Positions 1 through 8,297 of a stretch of DNA of 17,508 nt are shown in pieces; the first letter of the stretch is position 1, and every line of letters begins with the position of its first letter. The DNA lies in contig JAKPKF010000099.1 of the NCBI GenBank assembly GCA_029553845.1, positions 1 to 17,508 on the forward strand. The letters are read 5' to 3'. Below the pieces are notes generated by a model that worked only from the letters and a program-made list of their open reading frames with translations, made no database searches and had not been told where the DNA came from. The position numbers were made by a program, and so were the translations under genes. This DNA comes from a bacterium (GTDB lineage: Bacteria > Patescibacteria > Dojkabacteria > SC72).

Positions 1-1
1 T

Positions 2-760
2 CCTTACGGTGCTTACGAGGGCAACCTAAAACAAAACTCTTGGTTGCTTAATCAAATTAGGAACAACAATTACTTTTCAACTACTCAACCTTGGAATAAG
101 ACATCTGCAACAACTACACCAGCAGCTGCAGACCCAAGACAAGCGATAGCGGATGCAACATTGAGTAAGGTGGAGCCAAGTCCATCCTTTTCTGACGTTA
201 TGCCTCAGGACACTTGGAACTCTGTTTTTGATGAATGGACCAGAAACTTTGCAAATGAGTATGTGCTACCTGAGTGGCAGGAGACTACTTACAAACCAGC
301 TGTAGAAGACCTTACAAGAACGCTGGGCAATATGAACCAGCAAATAGGTCTTACGGGCTCTTGGAGGAGTGGAACGGCGCAGAACTCATTAAGGAGGGCA
401 GCAGAAGAGTCTATTAAACAAGAAGAGCAGTTAAGAAAGGACTATCAGAGTGATATAGCGAATTTAAGAGATGCAGTAATGACTAACTGGGCAAACCCAT
501 TGTATTCGAGTCAAATGGAAAGGTATACAAATGCACCATGGAGGAATTTAAACCTAGGTGAAATGAGTAATGAAGCTGGAATTAATGCAAATACAATGGT
601 CAATAACTTAGCTTCTCAATACGGAGTCACAGACACCAGTAAACTAAATGCCTTAATAGGGAGTTTGGGAGATTGGGACCCAAGTAGTAGACCCGATGTA
701 ACAACTTACGACTGGACTGTTCCAAAGGCTGACTTGAGTTTAATTGAACAGTATAGATAA
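2..760 (+). CDS. Probable virion structural protein, 5' end cut by window edge
   Basis: The reading frame is open to the left edge of the window: a TTG at 44 is possible, but the frame continues upstream without a stop to base 2, so the true start is probably outside. The visible part is about 250 residues, polar and largely helical. A Pro/Thr/Ala-rich N-terminal linker is followed by a segment rich in Gln, Arg and Glu around residues 90-140 (counting from the TTG) that looks helical or coiled-coil, then a Trp/Pro-containing tail. I recognise no family. It lies 18 bases before the next gene, in the same orientation as the large ejection-type protein at 2173, so a role in the virion (internal or tail-associated protein) is inferred from position only. 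Confidence 0.6.
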   Translation, partial: PYGAYEGNLKQNSWLLNQIRNNNYFSTTQPWNKTSATTTPAAADPRQAIADATLSKVEPSPSFSDVMPQDTWNSVFDEWTRNFANEYVLPEWQETTYKPAVEDLTRTLGNMNQQIGLTGSWRSGTAQNSLRRAAEESIKQEEQLRKDYQSDIANLRDAVMTNWANPLYSSQMERYTNAPWRNLNLGEMSNEAGINANTMVNNLASQYGVTDTSKLNALIGSLGDWDPSSRPDVTTYDWTVPKADLSLIEQYR

Positions 761-778
761 TTTAATGTATAAATAAAT

Positions 779-1471
779 ATGGCACAATCAAGTGAAATAT
801 ACAACGAAATACAAAGTCTCCTTGGGCAGATAAATCCTAGGTTAGACGCACTTCCTGATGCAGACACCTATTATAAGAACAAGGTGAACGAAGCATATAA
901 TTACAATATGCCAGCAATACAAAATGCTGCTAAGTTAGAGGGTGAATTATATTCTTTACCAGGAAATTTAATGAGTCAATATGACGCAGAATTTGGTGGC
1001 AAGACTGGGGTAAGTTCAAACCAGAGGATTAATAGTATCCTAAGTCGTTTGGGAAACCAGGGGGCTTTAGCTAATACGGCATGGGGCCTAGTAGACCAGT
1101 CTAGGGCTAGAATGGATGAGCTTGCCAAAACACTTTTGAATCAATATAGAATGGGTATAGAAGCAGACCAAGCTAAACTTTCCCCTCTAATGAGCATTTG
1201 GGACAGGATGTATTCTGAGGAACAGGCTAATGCAAGAGCGGCTAGGAGTTCAAGAGGTAATACAAGTACAGCTACTCCTCTTCTTACATATAAGGATTTA
1301 GAAGACGAATGGAATAGAAGACAAGCAGAAAAGAATAAGAAGAACACTACTGTAACTAACAACAATCCTATTCCAACTGTTTCTAGTGAAAAGAAAAATC
1401 CAGTAAATGAATTTCTAAATAACCTCTTCAAAATGCCCGCAATAGGAGGTGGTGGTGGAAAATCTTGGTAG
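779..1471 (+). CDS. Hypothetical virion-associated protein
   Basis: A 230-residue soluble protein starting with ATG at 779. The leader (TAAATAAATATG) is AU-rich and has no Shine-Dalgarno sequence. The first 150 residues are mostly helical with many Gln, Asn and Arg, similar in composition to the preceding protein. Residues 150-205 are low complexity (Ser/Thr/Asn/Lys), and the protein ends in a Gly-run tail (GGGGGKSW). No enzymatic motif is visible. Its position between a putative structural gene and the glycine-zipper protein suggests a minor virion or ejection protein, but the function is unknown. An overlapping minus-strand frame at 1141-1431 is a shadow. Confidence 0.65.
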   Translation: MAQSSEIYNEIQSLLGQINPRLDALPDADTYYKNKVNEAYNYNMPAIQNAAKLEGELYSLPGNLMSQYDAEFGGKTGVSSNQRINSILSRLGNQGALANTAWGLVDQSRARMDELAKTLLNQYRMGIEADQAKLSPLMSIWDRMYSEEQANARAARSSRGNTSTATPLLTYKDLEDEWNRRQAEKNKKNTTVTNNNPIPTVSSEKKNPVNEFLNNLFKMPAIGGGGGKSW

Positions 1472-1492
1472 TTAATTTATTAAATAAATAAT

Positions 1493-2128
1493 ATGTACGA
1501 AAACTTAACCGACGAACAATTAGAAAAGTTATTGATTATAGCTCAAATGATGGAGAAAGCTCAGGGGGATGATACTCTTGTAAACGAATTAAACAAACAA
1601 GCATTGACTGTATTACTTCCAGAAACTGACTCTATTGACGAGCTAGCTTCTTTGTATCAACTGACTGGCGAGGAAAGTGTAAAAGACGACCTATTAAACG
1701 AGTATTATACTTCGAGAGGTATAGACCCTAAACAAAGGGGGTCTAATAATATCTACTCTACAAAGTTCTCGGAAGACTATGCACTGGACGACAAGAAGTA
1801 CGGAGATGAAAATGCTGTTTTACAGGCTATTATGCAGGAAAACCCAGAATTATTGGCACAATATTATGAGGGTACTCCAAAACCAGAGAAGTTTAAATGG
1901 AAGAACATTGGTATAGGTATGGGTAGCGGTGCTGCAGCTGGAGCTGGAGCTGGTGCAATGTTTGGCGGTGTAGGAGCAATTCCAGGAAGCATCCTCGGTG
2001 CTGGGATTGGTGGTATAGGTGGACTAATAACTGCTATCGCAGACAAAAACACCGAGAACGCCAAAGAAAAGAGGGCTCGGTTGGAAAGCTTAGTGAGTCA
2101 GTATAGAAGTAATTTACCAAACAACTAA
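1493..2128 (+). CDS. Glycine-zipper membrane protein, possible ejection protein
   Basis: A 211-residue protein. Residues 1-135 are acidic and helical. Residues 139-182 form a long Gly/Ala-rich hydrophobic stretch with repeated GxxxG-like spacing (for example GSGAAAGAGAGAMFGG, then PGSILGAGIGGIGG), which is typical of glycine-zipper membrane-inserting segments. A basic helical tail follows. Proteins of this size with a glycine zipper occur next to the very large internal virion protein in podoviruses (T7 gp14 is the functional comparison). I infer, without homology proof, that it helps form the channel that moves DNA through the host envelope. The leader is TTAAATAAATAATATG, with no SD. The next gene starts 44 bases downstream. 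Confidence 0.7.
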   Translation: MYENLTDEQLEKLLIIAQMMEKAQGDDTLVNELNKQALTVLLPETDSIDELASLYQLTGEESVKDDLLNEYYTSRGIDPKQRGSNNIYSTKFSEDYALDDKKYGDENAVLQAIMQENPELLAQYYEGTPKPEKFKWKNIGIGMGSGAAAGAGAGAMFGGVGAIPGSILGAGIGGIGGLITAIADKNTENAKEKRARLESLVSQYRSNLPNN

Positions 2129-2172
2129 TAACTGGGACATAGAAAAGTGTTTAAATTTTAAACGTTAAGGCA

Positions 2173-5100
2173 TTGGCAAAATGGGTTAAACCGTTATCTC
2201 AAGTAGCAAGTAAATCTGCTGCTAGTAGAAACTTAAAAGACGAAGAAGTTGTACAGGCACTGATGGCACAAGCGGGTGTTCAAGACAAGGTTCAGAAACC
2301 TACCTTCCTAGAGAACCTTAGTGCTGCGTTGGGTGCGTTTGAATGGTCAGATGATGCTTTAAAAGCTCTCCAGGAAGGACAAAGTCTTCCCGAAGCAGTT
2401 GGCAACTACCTTGTTGATATTCCTAGAACTCTTGCAGGTGTTGCTCTTGGCAAAAGGGACTGGGTAGACCCTGATGAGGGACACGGTGTAGAACTCATGA
2501 AGTACCTTGGGATTGAAGAGAAAGTTCCCCAGTATATATTTGGAACCCTTGCAGATATATTTGAACCTAGTATGGCTATTAGTAGTACTATTAAAGGAGG
2601 TTCGAAACTTACAAAACTAGGAGCTTCGTTTTTAGATGATGTTGCAAAAGTTGGTGTTAAAAACCCCGATGAAGGGGTTAAAATTATTGCAAAAACATTT
2701 GGAAAAGAAGCTGGTGAAAGTGCTGCAAAAAGACTTGCTGCTAACGACGACATTATGTCTATCGCAAGCGACTTTATGCGTAAGTCTGGTAAGAGCTTGG
2801 GTTTTGTTGAAGATGTGGCTCCAGGGGCGTACTTGGGACTTTCTGCAGAGTCTGGAAGGAAAATAGCAGAAGGGACAATTCCTAGTTACATAGCAAAGCT
2901 CGTTGATTCTCCAGTAACGGCACCATTTGAAATAGGTTGGGACGTTGCAAAGAAAACTGGACTTTCAGACACGAAGTTAGCAAAAGGATTGAGTAAGGGA
3001 TTAGAAAAGAACGTCCTGGACGCATTCGTTTATCAGAAGGGTCTTAAAGGAAAAGGGGAAGGCTTAGAGCAGTTTGGTAGTAAGATTAGTGGAATTAATA
3101 CTGCAAGTGAATACGCTAGTGGACAGAAACTTAGAAAGCTTGAGAACTTTTTCAATAACTTGCCAAAAGAACAAAAGCAAGAGTTTTTCGAAAAGGGTAT
3201 TGCAGACTATGTTGAAATTGGTGGTGGTTTACCACAGAAGACTACGGTTGCAGAATTTGTAGACACATTAAAAGAAGCAAAACTCATTGTTAAGTCCGAC
3301 TACGACGAGATAATGAAAAGACTTGACCCTGTTGTTGCCCAGACACCTTTCGGGGACGTGCCAAAGCTTCTTAAGCAAAAAACTGCCTATGGAACTAATC
3401 TATTAGAAGACCAGTTGGGATACGCTTACAAATTTGTACCAGCTAGGTTAAATGCTATGTCTAAACAAGCTACAAAATGGAACGAACTTTTGAATGAAAT
3501 AGGTTATAAAGGGAATAAGGTTATAGAGACAGCGAAGGATGTCCAACGTTTTAGAGATGCTATTAAAAGAAGTCGTTTAGACGAACAAAGCAAGGAATTT
3601 TACAACAGGTATATTGCCGATATATTTGAAGCAAACCTTGATATAGAAGGAAAGAGAACAGCCCTTGGATTGGCAGATTTAGGTCCTGGATATATAAGAA
3701 GAAGTTATAATATTAAGTCTGTAAACGACTTACCAAAGGATATTAAAAAGAATCTTATTAGCAGACAAGAGAGAATGTTGCCAAGTTTGGCTGATTTAGA
3801 AGTTTATAACGAATTTAGTCCTACAAAACTTGAGTTACAAACTGGTGCTAGGGGATTGGTAAACCAGATTAGTTATAAGGCAGGTCAAGACCAAGCGGTC
3901 AAACAGACCTATGACGCTTACAATTCACTTATAGAACAGGTTAAAATGGGCATGATGCCAGACTTTGCCGTTAAGGGTATGGGGGATGTACCTAAAACTT
4001 GGGAGAAGACAGGAGTCCCTATGTTAGACGAGGCAGGTATTTTGGTAAACAAAGATACTTGGGACGTGATAAAGGACAGCAATAAATTCTTGCTTGGGGA
4101 GACTGACTACAATGAAGTATTTAAGGCTTTTGATAAAATAAACTCGTGGTGGAGGGGATGGACTACAGCCTGGACAGTCAAACTGCCTAAGGGTGTAAAC
4201 CTGCCAGGACTGGGTAATGAAATACCTTTGAACCCTGCATACTTTGTACGTAACTGGATGAACAACAAAATGTCTATGGCGCTGTACGCTGGTATGAATC
4301 CTGCAGAAATACCTACTAGAATGTTTCAAGCTAAAAAAGTCTGGAATTACTTATCAAAAGGAGCTGGTGGGGATGAAAAGATAGGAAATTACACGGTTAA
4401 ACAAATAGGGGACGCATTCGCACAACAGGGGGGACTTGGTGGAACTAATGTGGAAGACATCCTCAAGAGTATGGGTGAGTATGAAGGAGCACTAGGGGCT
4501 GTAAAGGGTGCTTTAGGTGGTGGAGAGTTAGCTCAAAAAATTGAGGTTAGTGACAAAATTGCAATCTTTTTAGACCAAAAGCTTAAAAACATAGGAGACG
4601 TTAAAGCTATGGACAAAGTAAGGTTTGCACTTTTTGACTACTCTCAATTGACTGATTTTGAATTAGAAAAGGTGAAGCCTTTGTTTGCCTTTTATTGTGT
4701 ACCAGACAGTGCAGAGATTTTAACTAGGGACGGTTGGAAACACTACCAAGACTTAGAGATTAAGGAAGAAGTACTTTCGTATAACAGAAAGAAAGAGGTT
4801 ATGGAGTGGACACCACTTAAAGGTATAGCTACATTTGAACATGACCAAGAATTATATGAGTTTGCAAACAAGAGGTATTCTTTTATGTTTACTGATGAAC
4901 ATAAGTGGGTTACTAAACAATACGATAAAACCGAAGCACTAAAAAAGGCTAACCAGTTGAATACAGGTGATTCTCTTAGAGTATTAGCTCCTTATGTTTC
5001 AAAGGGGGAGTCTATTTTGACACCAGAACAAGCCAGGTTACTAGGTTGGTGCTTAACTGATAGTTGTATAAGAACAAGAAAAAACATTATTAGAAGGGAT

Positions 5101-6351
5101 TTTTTGAGAGTGACACTGTGTCAACATCCCAGTAAGTTCTTGAGCGAAGTAAAAGAGATTGCAGGTGGTAAACCAAGTAAACCTCATCCTACTTCAGGAA
5201 CTGTATACGTTCCTGTATTAAAAGAAAGACTGGAGCCTATTAGGGAATACTTACTAGACAGGTCTAAGTTGCCAGGGTTGGTTACAAGGCTTTCAAAGGA
5301 AGCACTTAAAGCAATGTTTGACGCTATGTATAAGGCTGATGGAACAGTCTCTTTGAGAAGAGGGGCAAGAGATTCTATGTTTTTTGCTTCTCAAGACAAA
5401 GACAAGAGAGAAATTTTTAGACTTATTGCAACTCTTTTAGGATATAGAACTAGCATATCTAAAAGGGGGTGTTACTTGTCAAAAAGACAATACCTCAAGG
5501 TTGCGTACAATCTAAAAAGAAAGCACTATAAGGGGGTTGTGTGGTGTCCTCAGACAGACAATGAAACTTGGGTTATGAGACAGAATGGGTTTATTACTAT
5601 TACAGGAAATACTTGGAACCGTAAGAATATAGAATCCTTATTTACTACTCTCGTGAAGGACCCAAAGAGGGTCAAGATGTTTGACAAGATATTTAAAGGG
5701 TTTAAGCAACTTGCAGATGAACAGGGTACGGACATTCGAGAAATACTCCCAGACTACCTACAAGGTGCTTACTCGATAATAACAGGAGATAAGGGTCAGG
5801 TGGGGGCACTTTATGGGTTTGGTACAAACATAGAGGCTGCAGGGGAATTGTTTGGTAGAGACTTAAAAGAGTCGGCACAGAACCTCTTCGGTCAGTTAGC
5901 ACCTAATATTAGAATCCCATTAGAGCTTGTAGCAGACTTTAATTTCTTTAAGGGTAAACCTATTTCCGAAGACACTTCTGCATATAGTATGAGGAATCTG
6001 CCTGAAAATGCGAAGGAATTAATGGGAATACAGGGAACAAGCTTTACTACTGACGACGGTAAAGAAGTGACTACATACAAAATGAATCCTACTGTTAAGT
6101 ATATGGTGGAAAACTTTAGACCTGCAACAAGCATGTTGAAACTGTTTAACATTGCTTCCGACGAAGGTGTGGACAATGAGATGTTTTTGGATTTACTAAA
6201 TTATATAACAGGTATAAGGTATCAACAGTATGACACTGAGTATTTAAGAAGACAATTAGAAAATGAAAGATATAAGCAAAGGATGCAAATGCTAATGGAT
6301 GAAGGTTATGTTAGCGAATATAAAAATTATTACATACCTAAAGAAAAATAA
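2173..6351 (+). CDS. Very large virion (ejection-type) protein containing an intein
   Basis: A 1392-residue reading frame starting at TTG 2173; the downstream codons GCA AAA TGG give M-A-K-W, and a weak AAGG lies just upstream. Residues 842-1146 are an intein (separate entry), so the spliced product would be 1087 residues. The N-extein (1-841) is long and mostly helical. It includes segments of the type NPAYFVRNWMNN and ends in PLFAFY. The C-extein starts TWNRKNIES. The joined PFAFY-TWNRKN context resembles motifs I associate with large polyvalent/internal virion proteins of phages, but I cannot name the family with certainty. Its size and place after a glycine-zipper protein and before the lysis genes support an ejection protein comparable in role to T7 gp16. 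No lysozyme-like active site was recognised. Confidence 0.75.
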   Translation: MAKWVKPLSQVASKSAASRNLKDEEVVQALMAQAGVQDKVQKPTFLENLSAALGAFEWSDDALKALQEGQSLPEAVGNYLVDIPRTLAGVALGKRDWVDPDEGHGVELMKYLGIEEKVPQYIFGTLADIFEPSMAISSTIKGGSKLTKLGASFLDDVAKVGVKNPDEGVKIIAKTFGKEAGESAAKRLAANDDIMSIASDFMRKSGKSLGFVEDVAPGAYLGLSAESGRKIAEGTIPSYIAKLVDSPVTAPFEIGWDVAKKTGLSDTKLAKGLSKGLEKNVLDAFVYQKGLKGKGEGLEQFGSKISGINTASEYASGQKLRKLENFFNNLPKEQKQEFFEKGIADYVEIGGGLPQKTTVAEFVDTLKEAKLIVKSDYDEIMKRLDPVVAQTPFGDVPKLLKQKTAYGTNLLEDQLGYAYKFVPARLNAMSKQATKWNELLNEIGYKGNKVIETAKDVQRFRDAIKRSRLDEQSKEFYNRYIADIFEANLDIEGKRTALGLADLGPGYIRRSYNIKSVNDLPKDIKKNLISRQERMLPSLADLEVYNEFSPTKLELQTGARGLVNQISYKAGQDQAVKQTYDAYNSLIEQVKMGMMPDFAVKGMGDVPKTWEKTGVPMLDEAGILVNKDTWDVIKDSNKFLLGETDYNEVFKAFDKINSWWRGWTTAWTVKLPKGVNLPGLGNEIPLNPAYFVRNWMNNKMSMALYAGMNPAEIPTRMFQAKKVWNYLSKGAGGDEKIGNYTVKQIGDAFAQQGGLGGTNVEDILKSMGEYEGALGAVKGALGGGELAQKIEVSDKIAIFLDQKLKNIGDVKAMDKVRFALFDYSQLTDFELEKVKPLFAFYCVPDSAEILTRDGWKHYQDLEIKEEVLSYNRKKEVMEWTPLKGIATFEHDQELYEFANKRYSFMFTDEHKWVTKQYDKTEALKKANQLNTGDSLRVLAPYVSKGESILTPEQARLLGWCLTDSCIRTRKNIIRRDFLRVTLCQHPSKFLSEVKEIAGGKPSKPHPTSGTVYVPVLKERLEPIREYLLDRSKLPGLVTRLSKEALKAMFDAMYKADGTVSLRRGARDSMFFASQDKDKREIFRLIATLLGYRTSISKRGCYLSKRQYLKVAYNLKRKHYKGVVWCPQTDNETWVMRQNGFITITGNTWNRKNIESLFTTLVKDPKRVKMFDKIFKGFKQLADEQGTDIREILPDYLQGAYSIITGDKGQVGALYGFGTNIEAAGELFGRDLKESAQNLFGQLAPNIRIPLELVADFNFFKGKPISEDTSAYSMRNLPENAKELMGIQGTSFTTDDGKEVTTYKMNPTVKYMVENFRPATSMLKLFNIASDEGVDNEMFLDLLNYITGIRYQQYDTEYLRRQLENERYKQRMQMLMDEGYVSEYKNYYIPKEK
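4696..5610 (+). other. Intein with LAGLIDADG homing endonuclease
   Basis: An in-frame insertion of 305 residues within the large virion protein. It begins at Cys (codon 4696-4698; CVPDSAEILTRDGW, splicing block A). The block B histidine is in FTDEHKW (intein residues 65-71, TxxH). Block F is VVWCPQTDNETWV near residue 281, and the end is NGFITITGN followed by extein Thr. Two LAGLIDADG-type motifs, LLGWCLTD (115-122) and MFDAMYKADG (207-216), keep their acidic residues, so the endonuclease looks intact. The penultimate residue is Gly rather than the usual His, with terminal Asn and a +1 Thr nucleophile. Inteins with other penultimate residues are known to splice, so activity is plausible but not proven. 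Confidence 0.93.
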
Positions 6352-6352
6352 T

Positions 6353-6493
6353 ATGAAAAAGACCCTCTTAAAAACATTTCTGAAGATATTGATGCACTTG
6401 GGTTTCCTAACCCTGTTTTGTGTGTTAATATGGATATATAGAATTAAAGTCGCCGCTATTTTAATTTGGCTAGTATTACGATATGGCTTCTGA
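6353..6493 (+). CDS. Small membrane protein of the lysis region
   Basis: A 46-residue protein starting at ATG 6353, one base after the stop of the large virion gene, and ending at TGA 6491-6493. The frame overlaps the ATG of the next gene (6483) by 11 bases, which suggests translational coupling. An N-terminal basic helix (KKTLLKTFLK) precedes a strongly hydrophobic stretch (about residues 14-40) that could form one or two membrane passes. Its position just before other membrane genes and the amidase suggests a lysis-accessory role. It is too short for family assignment. The frame can be extended upstream to an ATG at 6299 inside the preceding gene, but the start at 6353 fits the gene boundary better. 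Confidence 0.6.
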   Translation: MKKTLLKTFLKILMHLGFLTLFCVLIWIYRIKVAAILIWLVLRYGF

Positions 6494-6737
6494 AACAAAT
6501 CTCGAAAAAGCGATGAGTGTAGTAAAAAACTACGTGATTCCAAGTATCGCTCTAATAGCAAGTATTGCCGTAGCTTGGTCTATACTAGGCAATACTGTCT
6601 CGCATAATGCCAAGGCAATAAGTGATTTAGAAACCAGGTGCGACAAGAATGAAGAAGTGGTACAATTGATTCTTGAAAGACTCGCAAGTATAGACACGAA
6701 ATTGGAGTATATTGTGAAAGAGTTGGATAAGCAATAA
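6483..6737 (+). CDS. Membrane-anchored coiled-coil protein, possible holin or spanin-like
   Basis: An 84-residue protein. Residues 17-36 form a transmembrane helix (YVIPSIALIASIAVAWSILG). Residues 45-82 are a charged heptad-like helix (SDLETRCDKNEEVVQLILER...). The one-membrane-helix plus coiled-coil layout occurs in several phage lysis accessory proteins. It overlaps the end of the upstream 46-residue gene and lies 18 bases before the amidase, so it is very likely part of the lysis cassette. Whether it acts as a holin, a spanin component or an endolysin regulator cannot be told from sequence. Confidence 0.75.
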   Translation: MASETNLEKAMSVVKNYVIPSIALIASIAVAWSILGNTVSHNAKAISDLETRCDKNEEVVQLILERLASIDTKLEYIVKELDKQ

Positions 6738-6755
6738 TTTTAGTTTTTTACTAAA

Positions 6756-7826
6756 ATGGGTGTTAAGATAACAAAGAAACTCATACCTACGTCTAGGTAT
6801 AATTGGAAAAGTCATACGACTATGAATCCTGTAGGGGTTTGTGTTCATAACACGGCAAACGATGCTTCTGCTCTCAACGAAATTTCTTATATGACCCGAG
6901 TTGATAAAAAGGTTTCTTACCATTATGCTGTTGACGACATCCAAGCTGTACAGGCTTTGCCCGAGAATAGAACAGGGTGGCATGCAGGCGACAATTTGGG
7001 ACCAGGCAATATGAAGCATATAGGTATTGAAATATGTTATTCTAAAAGTGGTGGTGATAGGTTTATTAAGTCAGAACAAAATGCCGTACTTCTGATAGTG
7101 GATATTTTGAAGAGATACGGGTGGGGAATTGACAAGGTTAAAAAACACCAGGACTTTTCTGGTAAATACTGCCCTCATAGAACACTAGATATGGGCTGGC
7201 AAAGATTCTTAAATATGGTTTCAAAAGAACTAGCAGGAAATTCCTGGAAGGAGGAAGCTGTTTTATTAAAAGAAGGGGAAAGAATATACGAATCAACAAA
7301 AGAGACCGCACTTGTAAAGATAGATTCTGGAGCAGTTGTTAAAACATACCCCAAGGGAACAGAACTTGAGTTCTCTGCGAAGTATAAAAACTGGTATGTT
7401 ACACCCTATAGCTTTGACAGGAACATAAAGAACGGATTTTTGGTGTCAGAAATGAGGCTAAAAACAGAACCCCTCCCAGAAGAGCCCCAGGCGCCCTCAG
7501 AAGAAGAGACCCTTCGTAAACAGGTAGCAGACCTAAAAGAGGAAAATGGAGTGCTTAAAAAGGATTTGGCGGCTTCAATTTCTTTAAATAATGATAAAAA
7601 TAGTGAAATTTTACAGTGGAAAGAGGATTATGACGATTTACAGAAAAAATACGACGTGGTTTATGTAGATAAGAATAAGTACGAGAATTTATACACGGAG
7701 GCAGTCAGGGAATTAAACGACCCTAAGAGAGTAAAGGGTATAGAAACTGCCAAGTTAATTGCTGAATTGCTCAAGAGAATGTTGGAGTTCTTCAAAAAGA
7801 ACAAAAGCAAGAGCAAGGGGGCTTAA
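6756..7826 (+). CDS. N-acetylmuramoyl-L-alanine amidase endolysin
   Basis: A 356-residue cell-wall hydrolase. Residues 1-160 are an Amidase_2/PGRP-type zinc amidase domain that cuts the bond between muramic acid and the peptide stem. Visible motifs are VHNTAND with zinc ligand H31, WHAGD (75-79), GIEIC with E92, KKHQDFSGKYCPHRT with H131 and C139 as the remaining ligands. The pattern matches Bacillus phage PlyL/XlyA-type amidases closely. Residues about 175-235 look like an SH3-type wall-binding domain (KIDSGAVVKTYPKGTELEF). After a Pro/Glu linker, residues 245-345 form a long coiled coil with a Lys-rich end, an unusual C-terminal addition for an endolysin. There is no signal peptide, so release would need the neighbouring membrane proteins. 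Start ATG 6756 follows an AU-rich leader. Confidence 0.95.
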   Translation: MGVKITKKLIPTSRYNWKSHTTMNPVGVCVHNTANDASALNEISYMTRVDKKVSYHYAVDDIQAVQALPENRTGWHAGDNLGPGNMKHIGIEICYSKSGGDRFIKSEQNAVLLIVDILKRYGWGIDKVKKHQDFSGKYCPHRTLDMGWQRFLNMVSKELAGNSWKEEAVLLKEGERIYESTKETALVKIDSGAVVKTYPKGTELEFSAKYKNWYVTPYSFDRNIKNGFLVSEMRLKTEPLPEEPQAPSEEETLRKQVADLKEENGVLKKDLAASISLNNDKNSEILQWKEDYDDLQKKYDVVYVDKNKYENLYTEAVRELNDPKRVKGIETAKLIAELLKRMLEFFKKNKSKSKGA

Positions 7827-7895
7827 TTTTTTATACTGCCTATTATTAAACAAATAGAGAGTATTGGTAACAATTTAAAGAAAAAGAGAGAAAAA

Positions 7896-8006
7896 ATGGA
7901 AATCATTCTAAACACAATAATAAATATATCCATAGGTATGATTTTTGTTGGAGTGTTTTCTTTGATAGGTTCATCGTTATTTAAATTTATATTATCTAAG
8001 CTATGA
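7896..8006 (+). CDS. Small single-pass membrane protein
   Basis: A 36-residue hydrophobic peptide, ATG 7896 to TGA 8004-8006. The TGA overlaps the ATG of the next gene in an ATGA arrangement (8003-8006), good evidence that it is translated and coupled. The sequence holds one membrane helix (INISIGMIFVGVFSLIGSSL). The frame is open upstream to the amidase stop. A CTG at 7836 would give a 56-residue version with a basic N-terminus (residues PIIKQIESIGNNLKKKREK), so the start is uncertain. It is probably a lysis accessory protein or short holin partner. Confidence 0.55.
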   Translation: MEIILNTIINISIGMIFVGVFSLIGSSLFKFILSKL

Positions 8007-8233
8007 GTAAAGAGATAACAACCCAGGAGAGAGCTAGTTTTGCTCTGGGGAAGTTGGCAAACTCAACCAAGTGGATTGTACTTTCTGGTACAGCTACATA
8101 CTTCCTTACGGGTTTAATTGATGTTATTGCTGAGATAGAATTGCCACTTTGGGCAACATTGATTATTTATCTAGTAATCAACACCTTGATTTATGGAGTA
8201 GGAAAATACATAGAGGGTAGCGAGAAGAAATAA
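8003..8233 (+). CDS. Two-pass membrane protein, likely holin
   Basis: A 76-residue protein with two predicted membrane helices, residues 24-43 (WIVLSGTATYFLTGLIDVIA) and 48-67 (PLWATLIIYLVINTLIYGVG), and a short charged C-terminal tail (KYIEGSEKK). This is the size and layout of a class II holin, which would open the inner membrane and release the amidase encoded 177 bases upstream. The assignment rests on topology and context, not on a recognised family motif. It is the last gene of the structural/lysis block; a promoter and a terminator follow at 8263-8402. Confidence 0.7.
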   Translation: MSKEITTQERASFALGKLANSTKWIVLSGTATYFLTGLIDVIAEIELPLWATLIIYLVINTLIYGVGKYIEGSEKK

Positions 8234-8262
8234 CCCTTTCTATAAAGCAAAACTCCTCCCCT

Positions 8263-8291
8263 TTGACAAATTTATTTTTTTATGCTTAAAT
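8263..8291 (+). promoter_or_regulatory. Sigma70-type promoter
   Basis: A perfect -35 box TTGACA (8263-8268) lies 17 bases before TTAAAT (8286-8291). Transcription would start near 8298 and meet the terminator at 8378-8402, so the expected product is only about 100 nt. Confidence 0.65.
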
Positions 8292-8297
8292 ATTATT

